Origin: CAVWDI01 sp963793095
GTDB lineage: Bacteria; Chloroflexota; Anaerolineae; Anaerolineales; UBA4823
Assembly: GCA_963793095.1 (NCBI GenBank)
Contig: CAWBYY010000011.1
Span: 1,178,001 to 1,242,000 of the forward strand
DNA length: 64,000 nucleotides
Direction of reading: 5' to 3'
Under the pieces are notes generated by a model. The model was given only the letters and a program-made list of their open reading frames with translations, searched no databases and was not told the DNA's origin. The translations under genes were made by a program, and so were the position numbers. Positions 30,646 through 41,925 of the stretch are shown here, piece by piece (position 1 is the stretch's first letter; the number at the start of each line of letters is the position of its first letter).

Positions 30646-32033
30646 TTACTTTATACCCAGTTTCTCCTGCATTTTCTCCAGAGATATGCCCTTGGTTTCA
30701 GGCATAACCAGCAGAACCCATATCAGTTGCCCGACCATGCAGATGGCATAAATGGTGAAAATATGACCACCGGAAGCTTCTGCAAATATGGGAAAGGTCC
30801 ATGAGATGGCTGCAGCCATAAACCAGTGGGTAAAACTCCCCAGTGCCTGTCCCCTGGCCCTGACCCTGTTGGGAAATATCTCACTGATAAATACCCAGAT
30901 CACGGCTCCCTGTCCAAATGCATGGGCGGCAATAAATACCAGCAGGCTTACCAGGACAACTGTACTGCCCGCCTGGTTGAAATCGGTACCCTGCCGGTAG
31001 AAGGTCCAGGCGGTAGTCCCGAGACTGATGATGTATCCAATGGAACCAACCAGCATCAGTTTTTTCCTGCCAAAATGATCGATGATCAACATGGCTGTCA
31101 TGGTGAATATTAAATTCACAAAGCCCACGCCAACCGAGCTGAGCATGGCAGATCCCTCTGCAAATCCAGCCATCCCGAAAATACGCGGGGCATAGTACAT
31201 CAGGGCATTGATCCCCGATAACTGGTTAAAGATGGCTATGGCAACAGCCAGCATGATGGGTTTCATATACCTGGCCTGAAACAATGGCTTCTTTAGGGCC
31301 GTCCTTTTCAGCTTTCAAGGAGTCTTGTATCTCCAGGATTTCCTCCTCCACATTGTCAGCGTCGGCCCCCAGTCTCCAGATTACATTTCTCGCTTCTTCG
31401 ACCCTGTTCTGGGCAATCAACCAGCGGGGACTCCTGGGATTGGTAAACAGAAGGAAGAAAAAAGTTATGGCCGGCAAAGCTTCAACACCAAACATCCATC
31501 GCCAGGTGGTATCCCCCAGGTCCAGTGAACTGATGATATAATTTGAAGAGAAAGCCAGCAGTACACCAAACACAATATTGAACTGGGTAAGCGCAACCAT
31601 GCGTCCCCGGAACCTGGCCGGTGAGATCTCCGCATTGTACATGGGTGCGACAACCGACGATCCTCCGACGGCCAATCCTCCGATAAAACGGAAAATAACG
31701 AATGAAGCCCAGTTCCATGCCAGTCGCACTTCCAAGTGCCGAAATAAAATAGAATGCCCCCAGGACAAATAATATTGTTCTTCGTCCATGCCTGTCCGCC
31801 GGTCTTCCAACCAGGAGGGAACCAATGATGGTCCCGATCAGGGCCGTGGCCACTGTGAAGCCATGCCAGGATCCGGGATTTCCAATGAATCCCGAAAGTG
31901 ATCCATATGTATCTGAGAATATGAGCTTTAATGTGCCCTCGGCTCCTGAAATAACAGCGGTGTCAAATCCGAAGAGAAGACCCCCAAGGGCTGCAATAGC
32001 TGCACTTCTTAACAGTGCTCCTTTAATCTTCAT
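30646..32033 (-). CDS. MFS sugar porter (sugar:H+ symporter), two frameshifts
   Basis: A 461-residue member of the sugar porter family when two extra bases (near 31285 and 31724) are skipped. Family signatures appear across the three pieces: GGLLFGFDTAVISGA, GRPADRHGRR, FRFIGGLAVGGSSVVAPMYNAEISPARFRGR, SPRWL, FNQLSGINALMYYAP, HFGRKKL, ISEIFPNRVRARG and PETKGISLEKM. Twelve membrane segments are expected. The start overlaps the end of the GH32-like gene by 11 bp, so the two are one operon. The transported sugar would be the product of that enzyme. The second porter of the window (61747) is intact and clearly related. Confidence 0.85.
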
Positions 32034-33712
32034 AGATGTTTTTCATCTGCCAGGCATCGAGCGAAATGAGTTCACTGCTGCTGCCCTGGGAACGAAGGGA
32101 TACTCCAATACTATCATCTCTTCCGGGATATACACGCGTGGCCACACATTGCTTTCCGTTCACAAATACCTCAACAACGCTTTTATCAATGAATATCCTG
32201 AGTTTAACCGTCTCTTCCTCTCCGATGAGTACCTGGGCAGTTTCGGCGGCACGGGCCAAGGCTCCGGGAAGGGCCGATGAATGGCTTGTCTCCAGTGAGA
32301 CCAGGCTGGGTGTTGCTGTTCTTATCCTCCCTTCTCCGGGTACGCTCCAATAATTGCGCCCGGAACGATACCCTCTTTCGGGCAGTATGGAAATGGTGGT
32401 GTATTCTTCACTTTTGGGGGACTCCAACACATTGATTTCAATCATGTTGGCTTCTTTTGTATCCATTTCTGCATAAATCTCCATGGCATTGCCACGGATA
32501 TTTTTCAGCTTGATCGTCTTTGTTTGCCGGAAGGGTCATTGCATCCACATGTTCATGGTTATATCGCAGTGATTCAATATCTCCGGCAGGTTCTATCGCG
32601 ATCTCATCGGCTGAGATCAGTGTAAGCCTTCGGGGGAGTGTCATGATCTGGTCCCACCCCTTGGTAGCCATTCCCGGATTCATGTTAAAAATGATAATCA
32701 CTCCATCTTTGCCATCGGGGGTGGCCGAGGGGGCATGAACACCGGCAGGCCCCGAAGGCCCGAAATTGAAATTGCCATGATTGGTGACCACAAATTTTTG
32801 ACGTTCAGTGTCATAATCGCCCAGGAGGTATTGTCCGCCGCTCATATGGCTGTAGAATGGCAAAATATAGCGGTTACCGATGGGCCAGAAGTAGGGACAG
32901 GCGTAATCGTCACCGATCAAGGTAAAGCGATCGTCCTCTACAAATGGGTGCATGTACTGCCAGTGCTCCAGGTCGAGTGAGCGAAAGAGATAGGCGGTTG
33001 CTACCGGTTTGTTACCAGGGCCCTCGTTTACCCTGCCGGCAAGCAGGGCATAATAGACACTGTCCTGCTTCCAGATGCAGGGATCATACACACTATAGGG
33101 AAGGGGGAATCCCGATGGATCGTCTATTGGAATGACGGCCCCTGCCCGAAACCTTTTCCCAGTTCAGCAGCAGCGGATCGTTCGAAACGGCAGCCATGCT
33201 GCCAACTTCCGTACCGTGATAAAATGCGATCACCCGCTCCTCGTCTACATATGCCGATCCGCTATAGCAGGCCCGCTCCGGTCCGGGGTAGATGGCCAGG
33301 GGCAGGTCCTCCCAGTGGATCAGGTCCTTGCTGACAGCATGGCCCCAATGCTGGCGGGGGAATTCAGGTGGATAGGCCTGGTAGAAAAGGTGCCAGTTGC
33401 CCTGCCAGAAACAGAGACCGTTGGGGTCATTCAAACGGCCTTCCGGATTAACGTAATGATATATGGGCCTGTGGGGATCATCTGACATCTTTTGCCTTGA
33501 TTCCTTAAACCGCAACAGGAGGGGATTTGTCTCAAGCTCTTCGGCCTGCTCTTCAAGGGTCGAGGAGAAGGTGTAGCTGGGGACTATGGAAGTGTAATCC
33601 TCGACTGTCCTCCTGGGCCGCTAAAGGTTGCAGCCCAAATCCGACAATCAACCCTGTCAGCATAGACCATGCGGATGATTCCGCTTAATGTTTTTTCTTT
33701 CAGATTTTTCAT
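32023..33712 (-). CDS. GH32-like glycoside hydrolase with altered active-site motifs (four frameshifts)
   Basis: About 561 residues. The ATG at 33712 gives a signal peptide, ending LIVGFGLQPLAAQ, only after dropping one base near 33667. Further extra bases lie near 33604, 33141 and 32518. The nucleophile motif is intact (RLNDPNGLCF), as are HWGHAVSKDLIHW and CYSGSA. The RDP motif reads YDPCIW, and the acid/base EC motif reads YACPYFWPIG, so the usual glutamate is absent. The C-terminal GH32 beta-sandwich is complete (RIFIDKSVVEVFVNGKQC). GH32 enzymes act on fructans and sucrose-type bonds; the altered motifs suggest another substrate or another acid residue. Operon with the porter. Confidence 0.8.
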
Positions 33713-33804
33713 TAATAATGCTCCTTTTTCCAGAACACAAAATACACAATGTTTTAATTTTTGTCTATATTCAATCTCCCTAAATAATACTGAATTACCA
33801 AACA

Positions 33805-35016
33805 TTGAAAAGAATTGCATTTGCCACCCTTATCTTAACCTGCCTGATGGTTTCGTGCTCCTCCCCGGGGAAGGAATATTTCATTGCTTCCTATTATTTC
33901 CCCAATTATCATGTGGATGCCCGCAACACTCAAAGATTTGGGGATGGCTGGATGGAATGGGAACTGGTGAAGGATGCCAGGCCCAGGTTTCCCGGCCATC
34001 ACCAGCCAAATGTGCCTGCCTGGGGCTATACGGATGAAGCCAATCCGGCTCATATGGAACAAAAGATCGATGCAGCTGCAGATCATGGGATTGATGCCTT
34101 CATATTCGACTGGTATTACTATGATGACGGTCTTTTTCTGGAGCGGGGTATTGAGGAAGGATTTTTTGGCGCAAAGAATAATAATCGGCTAAAATTCGGA
34201 TTGATGTGGGCCAACCATGACTGGATCGATATCCACCCGGCAGACACCGCGTCCCTGCTCCGGGAGGGAGGTCCCGAATTACTATATCCAGGAGCGGTTA
34301 CTCCGGAGACCTGGGACAGGATGACGGACTATATCATTGAAACCTATTTCAAGCATCCCTCCTACTGGCTGATCGACGGATCTCCTTATTTTTCAATTTA
34401 CGATCTTTCCAGATTGGTAAGGAGTTTCGGGACTGTTCCTGCGACAGCCAAAGCCATGGATCGATTTGAGAAAAAAGTTATCGGCGCCGGGTTCAAGGGC
34501 CTGCATTTGAATGCCGTGGTCTGGGGTCATACCATCCTGCCCTCCGAAGAAATCGTTGATATTGAAGACATGAATGGATTTCTGAAGGAGCTTGGGATTT
34601 TCTTCGGCCACATCCTATGTCTGGATCCACCATGTGAGACTTGACTTCCCTGAACATCCCTATACAGACGTCCAGGAGAAGTATTTTAAGTATGCAGATC
34701 ATTTTGCAGGATCCATTGATCTTCCCTATTATCCGAATGTAACGATGGGATGGGACAGCAGTCCCCGGGCAAGCCAGGAGGATCCTTATGAGAATCACGG
34801 TTATCCTTTCATGGGAACGATCGCCGACAATACACCTGAAAACTTTAAAAATGCTCTGATTCAGGTCAGGGAGTACCTGGACAGACATCCAGGGGCAAAA
34901 ACATATTTAACATCAATTGCTGGAACGAATGGACAGAAGGAAGCTATCTTGAGCCGGATACCATCAACGGGATGGCCTACCTGGAGGCCATAAAAGAGGT
35001 TTTTGGCGATCAGTAG
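33805..35016 (+). CDS. GH99-like/WbsX-type glycosidase lipoprotein (two frameshifts, broken ATG)
   Basis: About 403 residues with a lipoprotein signal (LTCLMVSC). No ATG begins the frame; the sequence reads ACATTGAAAAGA, which would be ATGAAAAGA without one T, so a sequencing insertion in the start codon is likely. Family blocks: YYFPNYH, GWMEWELVKDARPRF, HQPNVPAWGY, GIDAFIFDWYYYDDG and WANHDW. Near 34597 one extra base, and near 34907 one missing base, must be corrected; the last exposes the hallmark NCWNEWTEGSYLEPD and a stop at 35016. Members of this family occur in Bacteroidetes polysaccharide loci and act on alpha-linked sugars, but few are characterised. Divergent from the GH32-like gene. 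Confidence 0.78.
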
Positions 35017-35081
35017 AAATCAGGCTAGCGTATTTAGAGACATTAGTCTCATTTTGTGCAACATAAATCCCAAAATATTCA

Positions 35082-35112
35082 TTGAATTGATTGCTCAGAA
35101 AAGGTACTTTTG
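35082..35112 (+). promoter_or_regulatory. Bacteroidetes-type promoter for the rhamnose operon
   Basis: TTG (35082-35084), a 20-bp spacer and TACTTTTG (35105-35112) match the consensus. The start would fall near 35118, so the TTG codon at 35110 cannot begin rhaT and the ATG at 35140 is preferred. Confidence 0.6.
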
Positions 35113-35139
35113 ATTATAACAACACACCAAACCATACTC

Positions 35140-36159
35140 ATGATTGGCATTCTTCTCATTGCAATAGGCAGCCTCGGTGCTGCCAGTTTTTATGTTCCCT
35201 TTAAAAAGGTTAAGGTCTGGGCATGGGAGTCTTACTGGATTAGCCAGGGACTTGCAGCCTGGATCATCTTTCCGTGGGTTTTTGCCCTGTTAACGGTACC
35301 TTCAGGTACCCTGATGGATATTATCCATGACGCACCCACATCTGCCAAATGGCTGAGCATCATGTTCGGTGCTCTATGGGGTGTTGGCGGACTCACATTC
35401 GGGCTCAGCATCAGGTATATGGGCATTGCCCTGGGCCAGAGCCTTGTACTGGGACTCACAGCCGCCCTGGGTACCCTGATACCTTCCATAGTTGCAGGTG
35501 AAAACCTGTTCGCAACCAGGGCCGGAATACTGACCATGATCGGTGTGGCCGTTGCGCTGGCGGGAATTACAATAGTCGGTTACGCCGGGGTCCTTAAGAA
35601 CAAAAACCTGACCGAAGATGAGAGAAAGGCTGCAGTGAAGGATTTTGCCCTGAAAAAGGGAATCCCGATCGCCATTATTTCAGGTATCATGAGTGCGTGC
35701 TTTGCCTATGGTTTCCAGTCAGGGAAACCCATCGATGAAGTTGCAGCCCAATATGGCACCCATGAATTGTTCGTCAGTAATCCCACCCTCATCTTTATCC
35801 TGCTGGGCGGATTTGTTACCAATTTCATTTACTGTGTCTGGCTGAATATTAAAAACGGCAGCTATAAGGATTATATTAGCGTATCCGGAGGAGTCCTCCT
35901 GAATAACATTGCCTTCACATTCCTGGCCGGATTGCTTTGGTTCCTTCAGTTCCATTTTTACGGAATGGGGAAAAGCCAGGTACCTGCTACAATGGAAGCC
36001 TTCTCATGGAGCATCCTTATGGCACTGAGTATCTCTTTCAGCAATATATGGGGACTCTTCCTCAAGGAGTGGAAAGGAGTGGGCAGGAAAACCATCATGG
36101 TACTGATCATCGGGATCATCATCCTGATCCTTTCAACCTTTGTCATCAACCTTAATTAA
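35140..36159 (+). CDS. rhaT: L-rhamnose:H+ symporter RhaT
   Basis: Integral inner-membrane transporter of 339 residues with ten expected membrane segments; E. coli RhaT has 344. Family signatures: SFYVPFKKVKVWAWESYW at the N-terminus, GALWGVGGLTFGLSIRYMGIALGQSLVLG in the middle, and SFSNIWGLFLKEWKG near the end. The start is set at the ATG 35140, because the predicted promoter -7 box covers the alternative TTG at 35110. It is the first gene of the operon, 9 bp ahead of rhaM, and would bring in the rhamnose freed by GH78 and GH106. Confidence 0.92.
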   Translation: MIGILLIAIGSLGAASFYVPFKKVKVWAWESYWISQGLAAWIIFPWVFALLTVPSGTLMDIIHDAPTSAKWLSIMFGALWGVGGLTFGLSIRYMGIALGQSLVLGLTAALGTLIPSIVAGENLFATRAGILTMIGVAVALAGITIVGYAGVLKNKNLTEDERKAAVKDFALKKGIPIAIISGIMSACFAYGFQSGKPIDEVAAQYGTHELFVSNPTLIFILLGGFVTNFIYCVWLNIKNGSYKDYISVSGGVLLNNIAFTFLAGLLWFLQFHFYGMGKSQVPATMEAFSWSILMALSISFSNIWGLFLKEWKGVGRKTIMVLIIGIIILILSTFVINLN

Positions 36160-36168
36160 AGTATTGTC

Positions 36169-36488
36169 ATGTATAAGAGAAAGGCATTTAAAATGAAGCT
36201 GAACCCGGGGATGCTTGAGGAATATAAGAAAAGGCATGATGACCTCTGGCCAGAACTGCACAGCTTGTTGAAAAGACAGCGGATTATCGGAGTATAGCAT
36301 CTTTTTCGATGAGGAAACCAATATTCTGTTTGCCTTCCAGAAAGCAGGCAGGTGACCAGGGCTCGCAGGATCTGGGACAAACAGAGATTGTACAGAAATG
36401 GTGGAAGTACATGGCAGATATCATGGAAACAAACCCGGATAACTCGCCTGTTTCCAAAGAGCTGGTTGAAGTTTTTTACATGGAATAA
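36169..36488 (+). CDS. rhaM: L-rhamnose mutarotase RhaM (two frameshifts)
   Basis: Small enzyme that interconverts alpha- and beta-L-rhamnopyranose, ~105 residues (E. coli 104). The N-terminus is plain: RKAFKMKLNPGMLEEYKKRHDDLWPELH. Two extra bases (near 36280 and 36350) break the frame; reading past them gives SEYSIFFDEETNILFAFQKAG and then the family ending with EIVQKWWKYMADIM, stopping at 36488. The broken frames make it invisible to a plain ORF search. It lies between rhaT and rhaA, where its role fits. Confidence 0.88.
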
Positions 36489-36513
36489 CCAACATCAAAA
36501 TATTTATACACTT

Positions 36514-37753
36514 ATGGCAAAATCAGAGAATATCCAGAAGGCTTTCGAGCTGGCAAAAGCACAATACGCTGAACTTGGCGTCGACGTCGGGGAAGCACTG
36601 GCAAAACTTGAAGATTTCCAGATCTCACTTCATTGCTGGCAGGCTGACGATGTGGGTGGATTTGAATCACCGGATGCCGGTTTATCGGGAGGCATCCAGG
36701 CTACGGGAAATTACCCGGGAAAGGCACGTAACATTGAGGAGCACAGGAAGGATGTTGAGAAAGCAATGGACCTTATACCCGGAAAGCAAAGGTTGAACCT
36801 CCACGCTATTTATGGGGATTTTAAGGGGGAAGTGGTGGACCGGGACCAGATCGAAACGAGACATTTTCAAAGCTGGATAGACTGGGCCAGTGAACTGGGC
36901 ATCGGAATCGATTTCAATTGTACTGCTTTTTCCCATCCCAAGGCTGATGATAATCTTACCCTATCCCATAAAAATACGGATATCAGGGACTTCTGGATTG
37001 AACACACCAAACGATGCAGGAGGATATCTGCGGATATGGGAAAACAACTGGGCACTCCCTGTATTCACAATATCTGGATCCCGGATGGTTCCAAAGGATG
37101 TACCGGTGGACAGGTATACACACCGGGCATTGCTCAAGGATTCCCTCGACCAGATCTTTGCAGAAAAATTACCCGCCGAGCATCTCAAGGATGCCATAGA
37201 AAGCAAATTATTCGGCATTGGGGTTGAAGCAATGACCGTTGGTTCATCTGACTTTTACCTGGGTTATGCCATCCAGAATCAAACACTGATCTGCCTGGAC
37301 AGCGGACATTTCCATCCAACCGAACAGGTTGGTGACAAGATCTCGGCATGCCTGTTGTTCGTCCCGGAAATACTGCTCCATGTAACCAGACCCATCAGAT
37401 GGGACAGCGACCATGTGGTTACCATGAATGATGATACCCTGATGATCGCCCAGGAGATTGTTCGTTGTGATGCACTTGAAAGGGTTCATATGGGACTGGA
37501 CTTCTTCGATGCCAGTATCAACAGGATCGGGGCATATGTGGTAGGCACAAGGGCTGCCTTGCAAACCATGTTGTTCGCCCTGCTTGAGCCAAGGAAACAG
37601 CTGCTTGAATACGAAAACAATGGTCAGTTCTTTGAGCGCCTGGCCCTGCTGGAACTCATGAAAACAAAACCCTTCGGAGCCGTCTGGGATTATTACTGCA
37701 TGCAGCAGGATGTGCCCGTCAGCCAGGATTTCATTACCGAGATCCAGCAGTAG
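36514..37753 (+). CDS. rhaA: L-rhamnose isomerase RhaA (one frameshift)
   Basis: About 412 residues (E. coli 419), converting L-rhamnose to L-rhamnulose. Start is ATG 36514 (MAKSENIQKAFELAK). Typical blocks: ISLHCWQADDVGGFE, GNYPGKARN, NLHAIYGDF, GIGIDFNCTAFSHPKADDNLTLSH with metal residues, then after one dropped base near 37094 SKDVPVDRYTHRALLKDSLDQIF and the metal-binding LDSGHFHPTE. The extra base is in an A run (CCAAAGG), a classic sequencing error site. It lies 26 bp after rhaM and 69 bp before rhaB. Confidence 0.92.
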
Positions 37754-37821
37754 ACGAAAAAGATGTTCTCAGCAAAAGATAGGGGCAGTAGTTCTCATTG
37801 CCGCTGCTTCTTTAAAAACAT

Positions 37822-39214
37822 ATGGCAACAGATGTTATTTTAATTTTCGACATTGGTAAGACCAATAAAAAGGTATTGTTGTTCGATAAGAACCTTCAGA
37901 TCATATCCGAAGAAGAGGATAAATTCGAGGAAATTGTCGATGATGATGGTTTCGCCTGCGATGACATAGATAAAATCGAAAATTGGATCCTTCAGTCCAC
38001 CGACAAATACCTGTCTAGACCCTGCTTTTGATGTCAAAGCCATCAATTTCACCACTTACGGTGCAACACTGATGTACATTGATAAAAACGGTAAGCGTCT
38101 TACACCGGTTTACAATTACCTGAAACCCCTGCCGGAGGGAGTCGCGGAATCACTCTATGATGCCTATGGTGGAATGGAAGAATTCAGCAGGCGAACAGCT
38201 TCTCCAGCACTCGGGATGCTTAATTCCGGACTCCAGGCCCTCTGGCTGAAAATGCATAAGCCCGAAATTTTCGAAAATGTGGCCCACATACTTCATTTTC
38301 CGCAATACCTGTCCTATATGCTGACCGGCAAGATTGCCTCGGAACATACCTCCATTGGTTGCCATACAGGCATGTGGGATTTTGACAAGATGCAGTATCA
38401 TGACTGGATCCGGGACCAGGGAATCATGCTGCCGGATCCAGTTTGTGTGGAGCAGGTCTTTCCGGCTGCAAAAATCAATTCCAGTGTTCAGGTTGGTATC
38501 GGCATTCATGATAGTTCTTCTTCCCTTGTACCGTATTTTCAATATACAAAGGATGCTTTTGTACTGGCTTCTACCGGGACCTGGAGCATAAACATGAACC
38601 CCTTCAACCATACGCCCCTTACAAAAGAGCAGCTGGAGCAGGATTGCCTGGCCTATATGAGCATCCAGCAGAAACCTGTGAAATCATCACGGTTTTTCCT
38701 GGGACATATCCACGATGTGAACGTTGTGCGGCTCGCAGAATTTTTTAAAGTGGATAAAAAAGCATACAGGTCGGTTGAAACCGACGAAGCCCTTCTGGAG
38801 CAGCTCAAGGAAAAGAATAAGGGGGAAAGGGTATTCTTTTCCGGTACCATGCCCGAAGATTTCATCGATAAAGACGCTAACCCCGGAAAATACGGATCTT
38901 TTCATGATGCCTATCACCAGCTGATGATCGATCTGACCGGCCTCACCGCAGATTCCATCAACCTTGTAATTACACCGGAGGATAAGACAAAAAACCTGTT
39001 TGTAACGGGTGGATTTGCTAAGAACCCCATATTCACCAGGGTACTTGCTGCCCGGTTCTGTGACAAGACTGTCTATACTTCAGAGATTGCCAATGCCACT
39101 TCCCTCGGTGCAGCCCTTGTCCTGTGGAGATGTTTCGGGGATATGGAAGAACCCGGACCGGAGATGGGATTGCAACTCATACCGGGACCAGGAAACGGGA
39201 AGGTGATCGAATAA
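37822..39214 (+). CDS. rhaB: L-rhamnulokinase-type FGGY kinase (one frameshift)
   Basis: 463-residue FGGY carbohydrate kinase. Phosphate-binding FDIGKTNKKVLLFD at the N-terminus, VKAINFTTYGAT after one dropped base near 38017, LASTGTWSINMNPFN in the middle, and the C-terminal FVTGGFAKNPIF nucleotide motif. The sequence is nearer to the fuculokinase/YgcE-like branch of the family than to enteric RhaB. Position between rhaA and GH78 makes rhamnulose to rhamnulose-1-phosphate the likely reaction. The stop overlaps the ATG of the GH78 gene (TAATG), so translation is coupled. Confidence 0.87.
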
Positions 39215-41925
39215 TGGCCAGGCTGAATACCGGAATAGAACCATATTTCACCCGGACCATTCTGCTTTTTTTGCTGTTAAAGGCGGGTGCAGTATATGGA
39301 TATGAACTGGAGGTCAAATCCCTGAAATGTGACTTTCAGGAAGACCCGACTGGCATTGACAATAAAAATCCCGGGCTCAGTTGGGAAATAGATTCGGATC
39401 AGCGAAATGTAAACCAGATGGCTTTCCAGGTTCTGGTAGCTTCCTCCATGGAAAAGCTGAATGTTGACGACTCCGACATCTGGAACCCGGGCATCATTCA
39501 ATCCGACCAATCCATTCAAATCAGATATGATGGAATTCCGCTGAAATCAGCCACAATGTATTATTGGAAAGCCCGTGTACAGGATCAAAATGGTGTATTC
39601 AGCCCTTATAGCGAAGCATCATTTTTTGTAACCGGCATGCTTGAAAAGGGGGACTGGAAAGCGGACTGGATATACGGACCAAATCTCGGATCTGATGCAT
39701 GTCCCTGGTTTCGAAAGACCTTCAGCATTGAATCCCTTCCATCCAGGGCGACTGCTTTCGTGGGATCTGTCGGATATCATGAATTATACGTTAATGGAAA
39801 GAAAGTAGGTAAAGCAGTCCTGACACCTTCTGTATCTGATCTCAGGAAACGTGCCCTGTACCATACATATGATATCACCCCTTACCTGAAAAAGGGAAAG
39901 AACGCGGTGGTCGTCTGGCTGGCATCCGGCTGGGCAGATTTTCAGGATTTCAATCCTCCCGCTGATTTTGGACGGAATAAGAAACCTCTTTGCATTGTCC
40001 AGATGCATCTGGACCGGGACAGGCTTGTCCTCAGCGATTCGACATGGCGTTATTCTCCAAGTAATACCTGGCATCTGGGAAAATGGGAAAACAGTGATTT
40101 TGGCGGGGATTCGGTCAACGCCATGATGGAAATGAAGGATTGGAACCGGGCGGAATTCGATGATGGCAGGTGGGAAAGTGTAAGTGTGCATGACCCCGGC
40201 TTGATCCTTTCATCAGATCATATAGAACCCAACCGGATGGTGCGGCAAATACCGGCATCTGCCATAAGTTGTGTGTCCGCTGGAGTGTACCAGGTGGCCA
40301 TGGATAAACTCTATACCGGGTGGATTGAGGTCAAAGTCAAAGGCAGCCCCGGAAACCAGGTCATCATCAGCGCGTCTGCCCATCCGGATAAAACGGTTGA
40401 ATTCAACCAGCGTAATGTATATGTGATCGGCCCGGATGGTCAGGGTACATTCAGGAACCGATTCAGTTATCATGAGATTGGATACGTCACCATTGAGGGA
40501 CTGGATTATGAACCGGATCTAGCGGATATAGCCGGTTACCAGGTAACAAATGACCGCAGTATTACAGGTGGGTTCGATTGTTCCGATACATTGCTGAAAC
40601 AGATTTATGACATTACGGCTTATAATTATGAGAACCTCAGCACCGGAGGGATGTCAGTGGATTGCCCCCACCGCGAAAGGCTGGGATATGGAGGCGATGG
40701 ACACGGCAGCCTTGACATTGCCCTGGATGCATATGCATCCCATGCCTTTTTTACCAAATGGGCTCAGGACTGGTGCGATATTCAGGATGAGAACGGTCGC
40801 ATCAATCATACGGCCCCTACCCTGGGTGGAGGTGGCGGACCGGCATGGAGCGGTTTCATACTGACCATGCCCTGGGCCGTTTATCTGAGTTATGGAGACA
40901 CCGTGATACTCGAACAAACCTTCCCCTCGGCCTCGCGATGGCTGGACTACATGGCCCGCCATATGGGACGGGACGGCCTGCTCGGTGTGCCTTCACCGGG
41001 CCATTGGGAATATGTCGATTCAACACGCTGGTTATTTCTGGGGGACTGGGCCACTCCCCACGGCAGCGAGGAAAGCAATTCTCCCGAAGCATCTTTGTTC
41101 AACAATTGCTATTATGTTTATGTACTTGGACTGGCGGCAAAAATGGCTGAAATTCTGGATCAACCGGACAAGGTGCGCATCTATCAGGAACAGTCACAGC
41201 GAATTGCCCAGGCGATCAATGAGAAGTTCTTTGATCCTGAAACACATACCTATATCGATACCCGTCAGACCCATTGCGTAATGCCACTGGTAGCAGGCGT
41301 GGTTCCACCGGGGCACGTGCAGGAGGTGCAGGCAAATCTTGAACAGGAAATCCTGGTCCATCGCAAGGGCCATTTCGATACCGGGATTCATGGGACTTAC
41401 TACCTTGTCAGGTATCTAACCGAACAGGACAGAAGCGATCTCATTCATACACTTGTTTCACAGACTACATTCCCGGGTTATGGATTCTTCATTAAGAATG
41501 GATATGTAACCTGGCCCGAACTCTGGCAGGAATGCAACTCTGTCATGCATGGATGCCTGAATGGCATTGGCGGGTGGTTTATTCGTGGACTCGCAGGTAT
41601 ACGGACCGACCCTGCATCTCCGGGATACAGGAGATTCATCATCAAACCGGCCGTACCAGGTGATCTGGAATGGGTTAACGGCTATCATGACTCTCCTTAC
41701 GGGCGCATTGAGTGCAATTGGGTCAGGCAGGAGGGGTCTCTGGAAATGGAAATCATCGTTCCGGCCAATACATCCGCAACGGTATATGTACCAACCTCAG
41801 ATGCATCCAGGGTGACTGAGGGTGGTATGCAATCATCTCTTGGTACCACTTTTCTCGGGATAGAAAAAGGATATGCACGCTACCGGGTTGGATCCGGTGA
41901 TTATCATTATATTGTGGATCAATGA
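39214..41925 (+). CDS. GH78 alpha-L-rhamnosidase
   Basis: Intact 903-residue secreted enzyme. The start is the ATG at 39214 overlapping the rhaB stop; the N-terminus is basic then hydrophobic (TILLFLLLKAGAVYG). An N-terminal fibronectin-like domain (CDFQEDPTGIDNKNPGLSWEI) is followed by a carbohydrate-binding beta-domain and an alpha/alpha-barrel. The GH78 active-site block is present: SVDCPHRERLGYGGDG, with the acidic residues after VDC and in the RLGYGGD loop, and WPELWQECNSVMHG further on. A C-terminal beta-domain ends the protein. It removes terminal alpha-rhamnose from oligosaccharides and is coupled to the rhamnose catabolic genes. Confidence 0.93.
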   Translation: MARLNTGIEPYFTRTILLFLLLKAGAVYGYELEVKSLKCDFQEDPTGIDNKNPGLSWEIDSDQRNVNQMAFQVLVASSMEKLNVDDSDIWNPGIIQSDQSIQIRYDGIPLKSATMYYWKARVQDQNGVFSPYSEASFFVTGMLEKGDWKADWIYGPNLGSDACPWFRKTFSIESLPSRATAFVGSVGYHELYVNGKKVGKAVLTPSVSDLRKRALYHTYDITPYLKKGKNAVVVWLASGWADFQDFNPPADFGRNKKPLCIVQMHLDRDRLVLSDSTWRYSPSNTWHLGKWENSDFGGDSVNAMMEMKDWNRAEFDDGRWESVSVHDPGLILSSDHIEPNRMVRQIPASAISCVSAGVYQVAMDKLYTGWIEVKVKGSPGNQVIISASAHPDKTVEFNQRNVYVIGPDGQGTFRNRFSYHEIGYVTIEGLDYEPDLADIAGYQVTNDRSITGGFDCSDTLLKQIYDITAYNYENLSTGGMSVDCPHRERLGYGGDGHGSLDIALDAYASHAFFTKWAQDWCDIQDENGRINHTAPTLGGGGGPAWSGFILTMPWAVYLSYGDTVILEQTFPSASRWLDYMARHMGRDGLLGVPSPGHWEYVDSTRWLFLGDWATPHGSEESNSPEASLFNNCYYVYVLGLAAKMAEILDQPDKVRIYQEQSQRIAQAINEKFFDPETHTYIDTRQTHCVMPLVAGVVPPGHVQEVQANLEQEILVHRKGHFDTGIHGTYYLVRYLTEQDRSDLIHTLVSQTTFPGYGFFIKNGYVTWPELWQECNSVMHGCLNGIGGWFIRGLAGIRTDPASPGYRRFIIKPAVPGDLEWVNGYHDSPYGRIECNWVRQEGSLEMEIIVPANTSATVYVPTSDASRVTEGGMQSSLGTTFLGIEKGYARYRVGSGDYHYIVDQ

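Noticed and set aside
35031..35055. GAGAC-ATTA-GTCTC repeat as a terminator before rhaT
   Set aside because: The stem is only 5 bp and the following sequence is not a clear T run.
35110..35139. TTG start for rhaT
   Set aside because: The codon lies inside a consensus -7 box (35105-35112), so it would not be in the transcript. The ATG at 35140 gives the family length.
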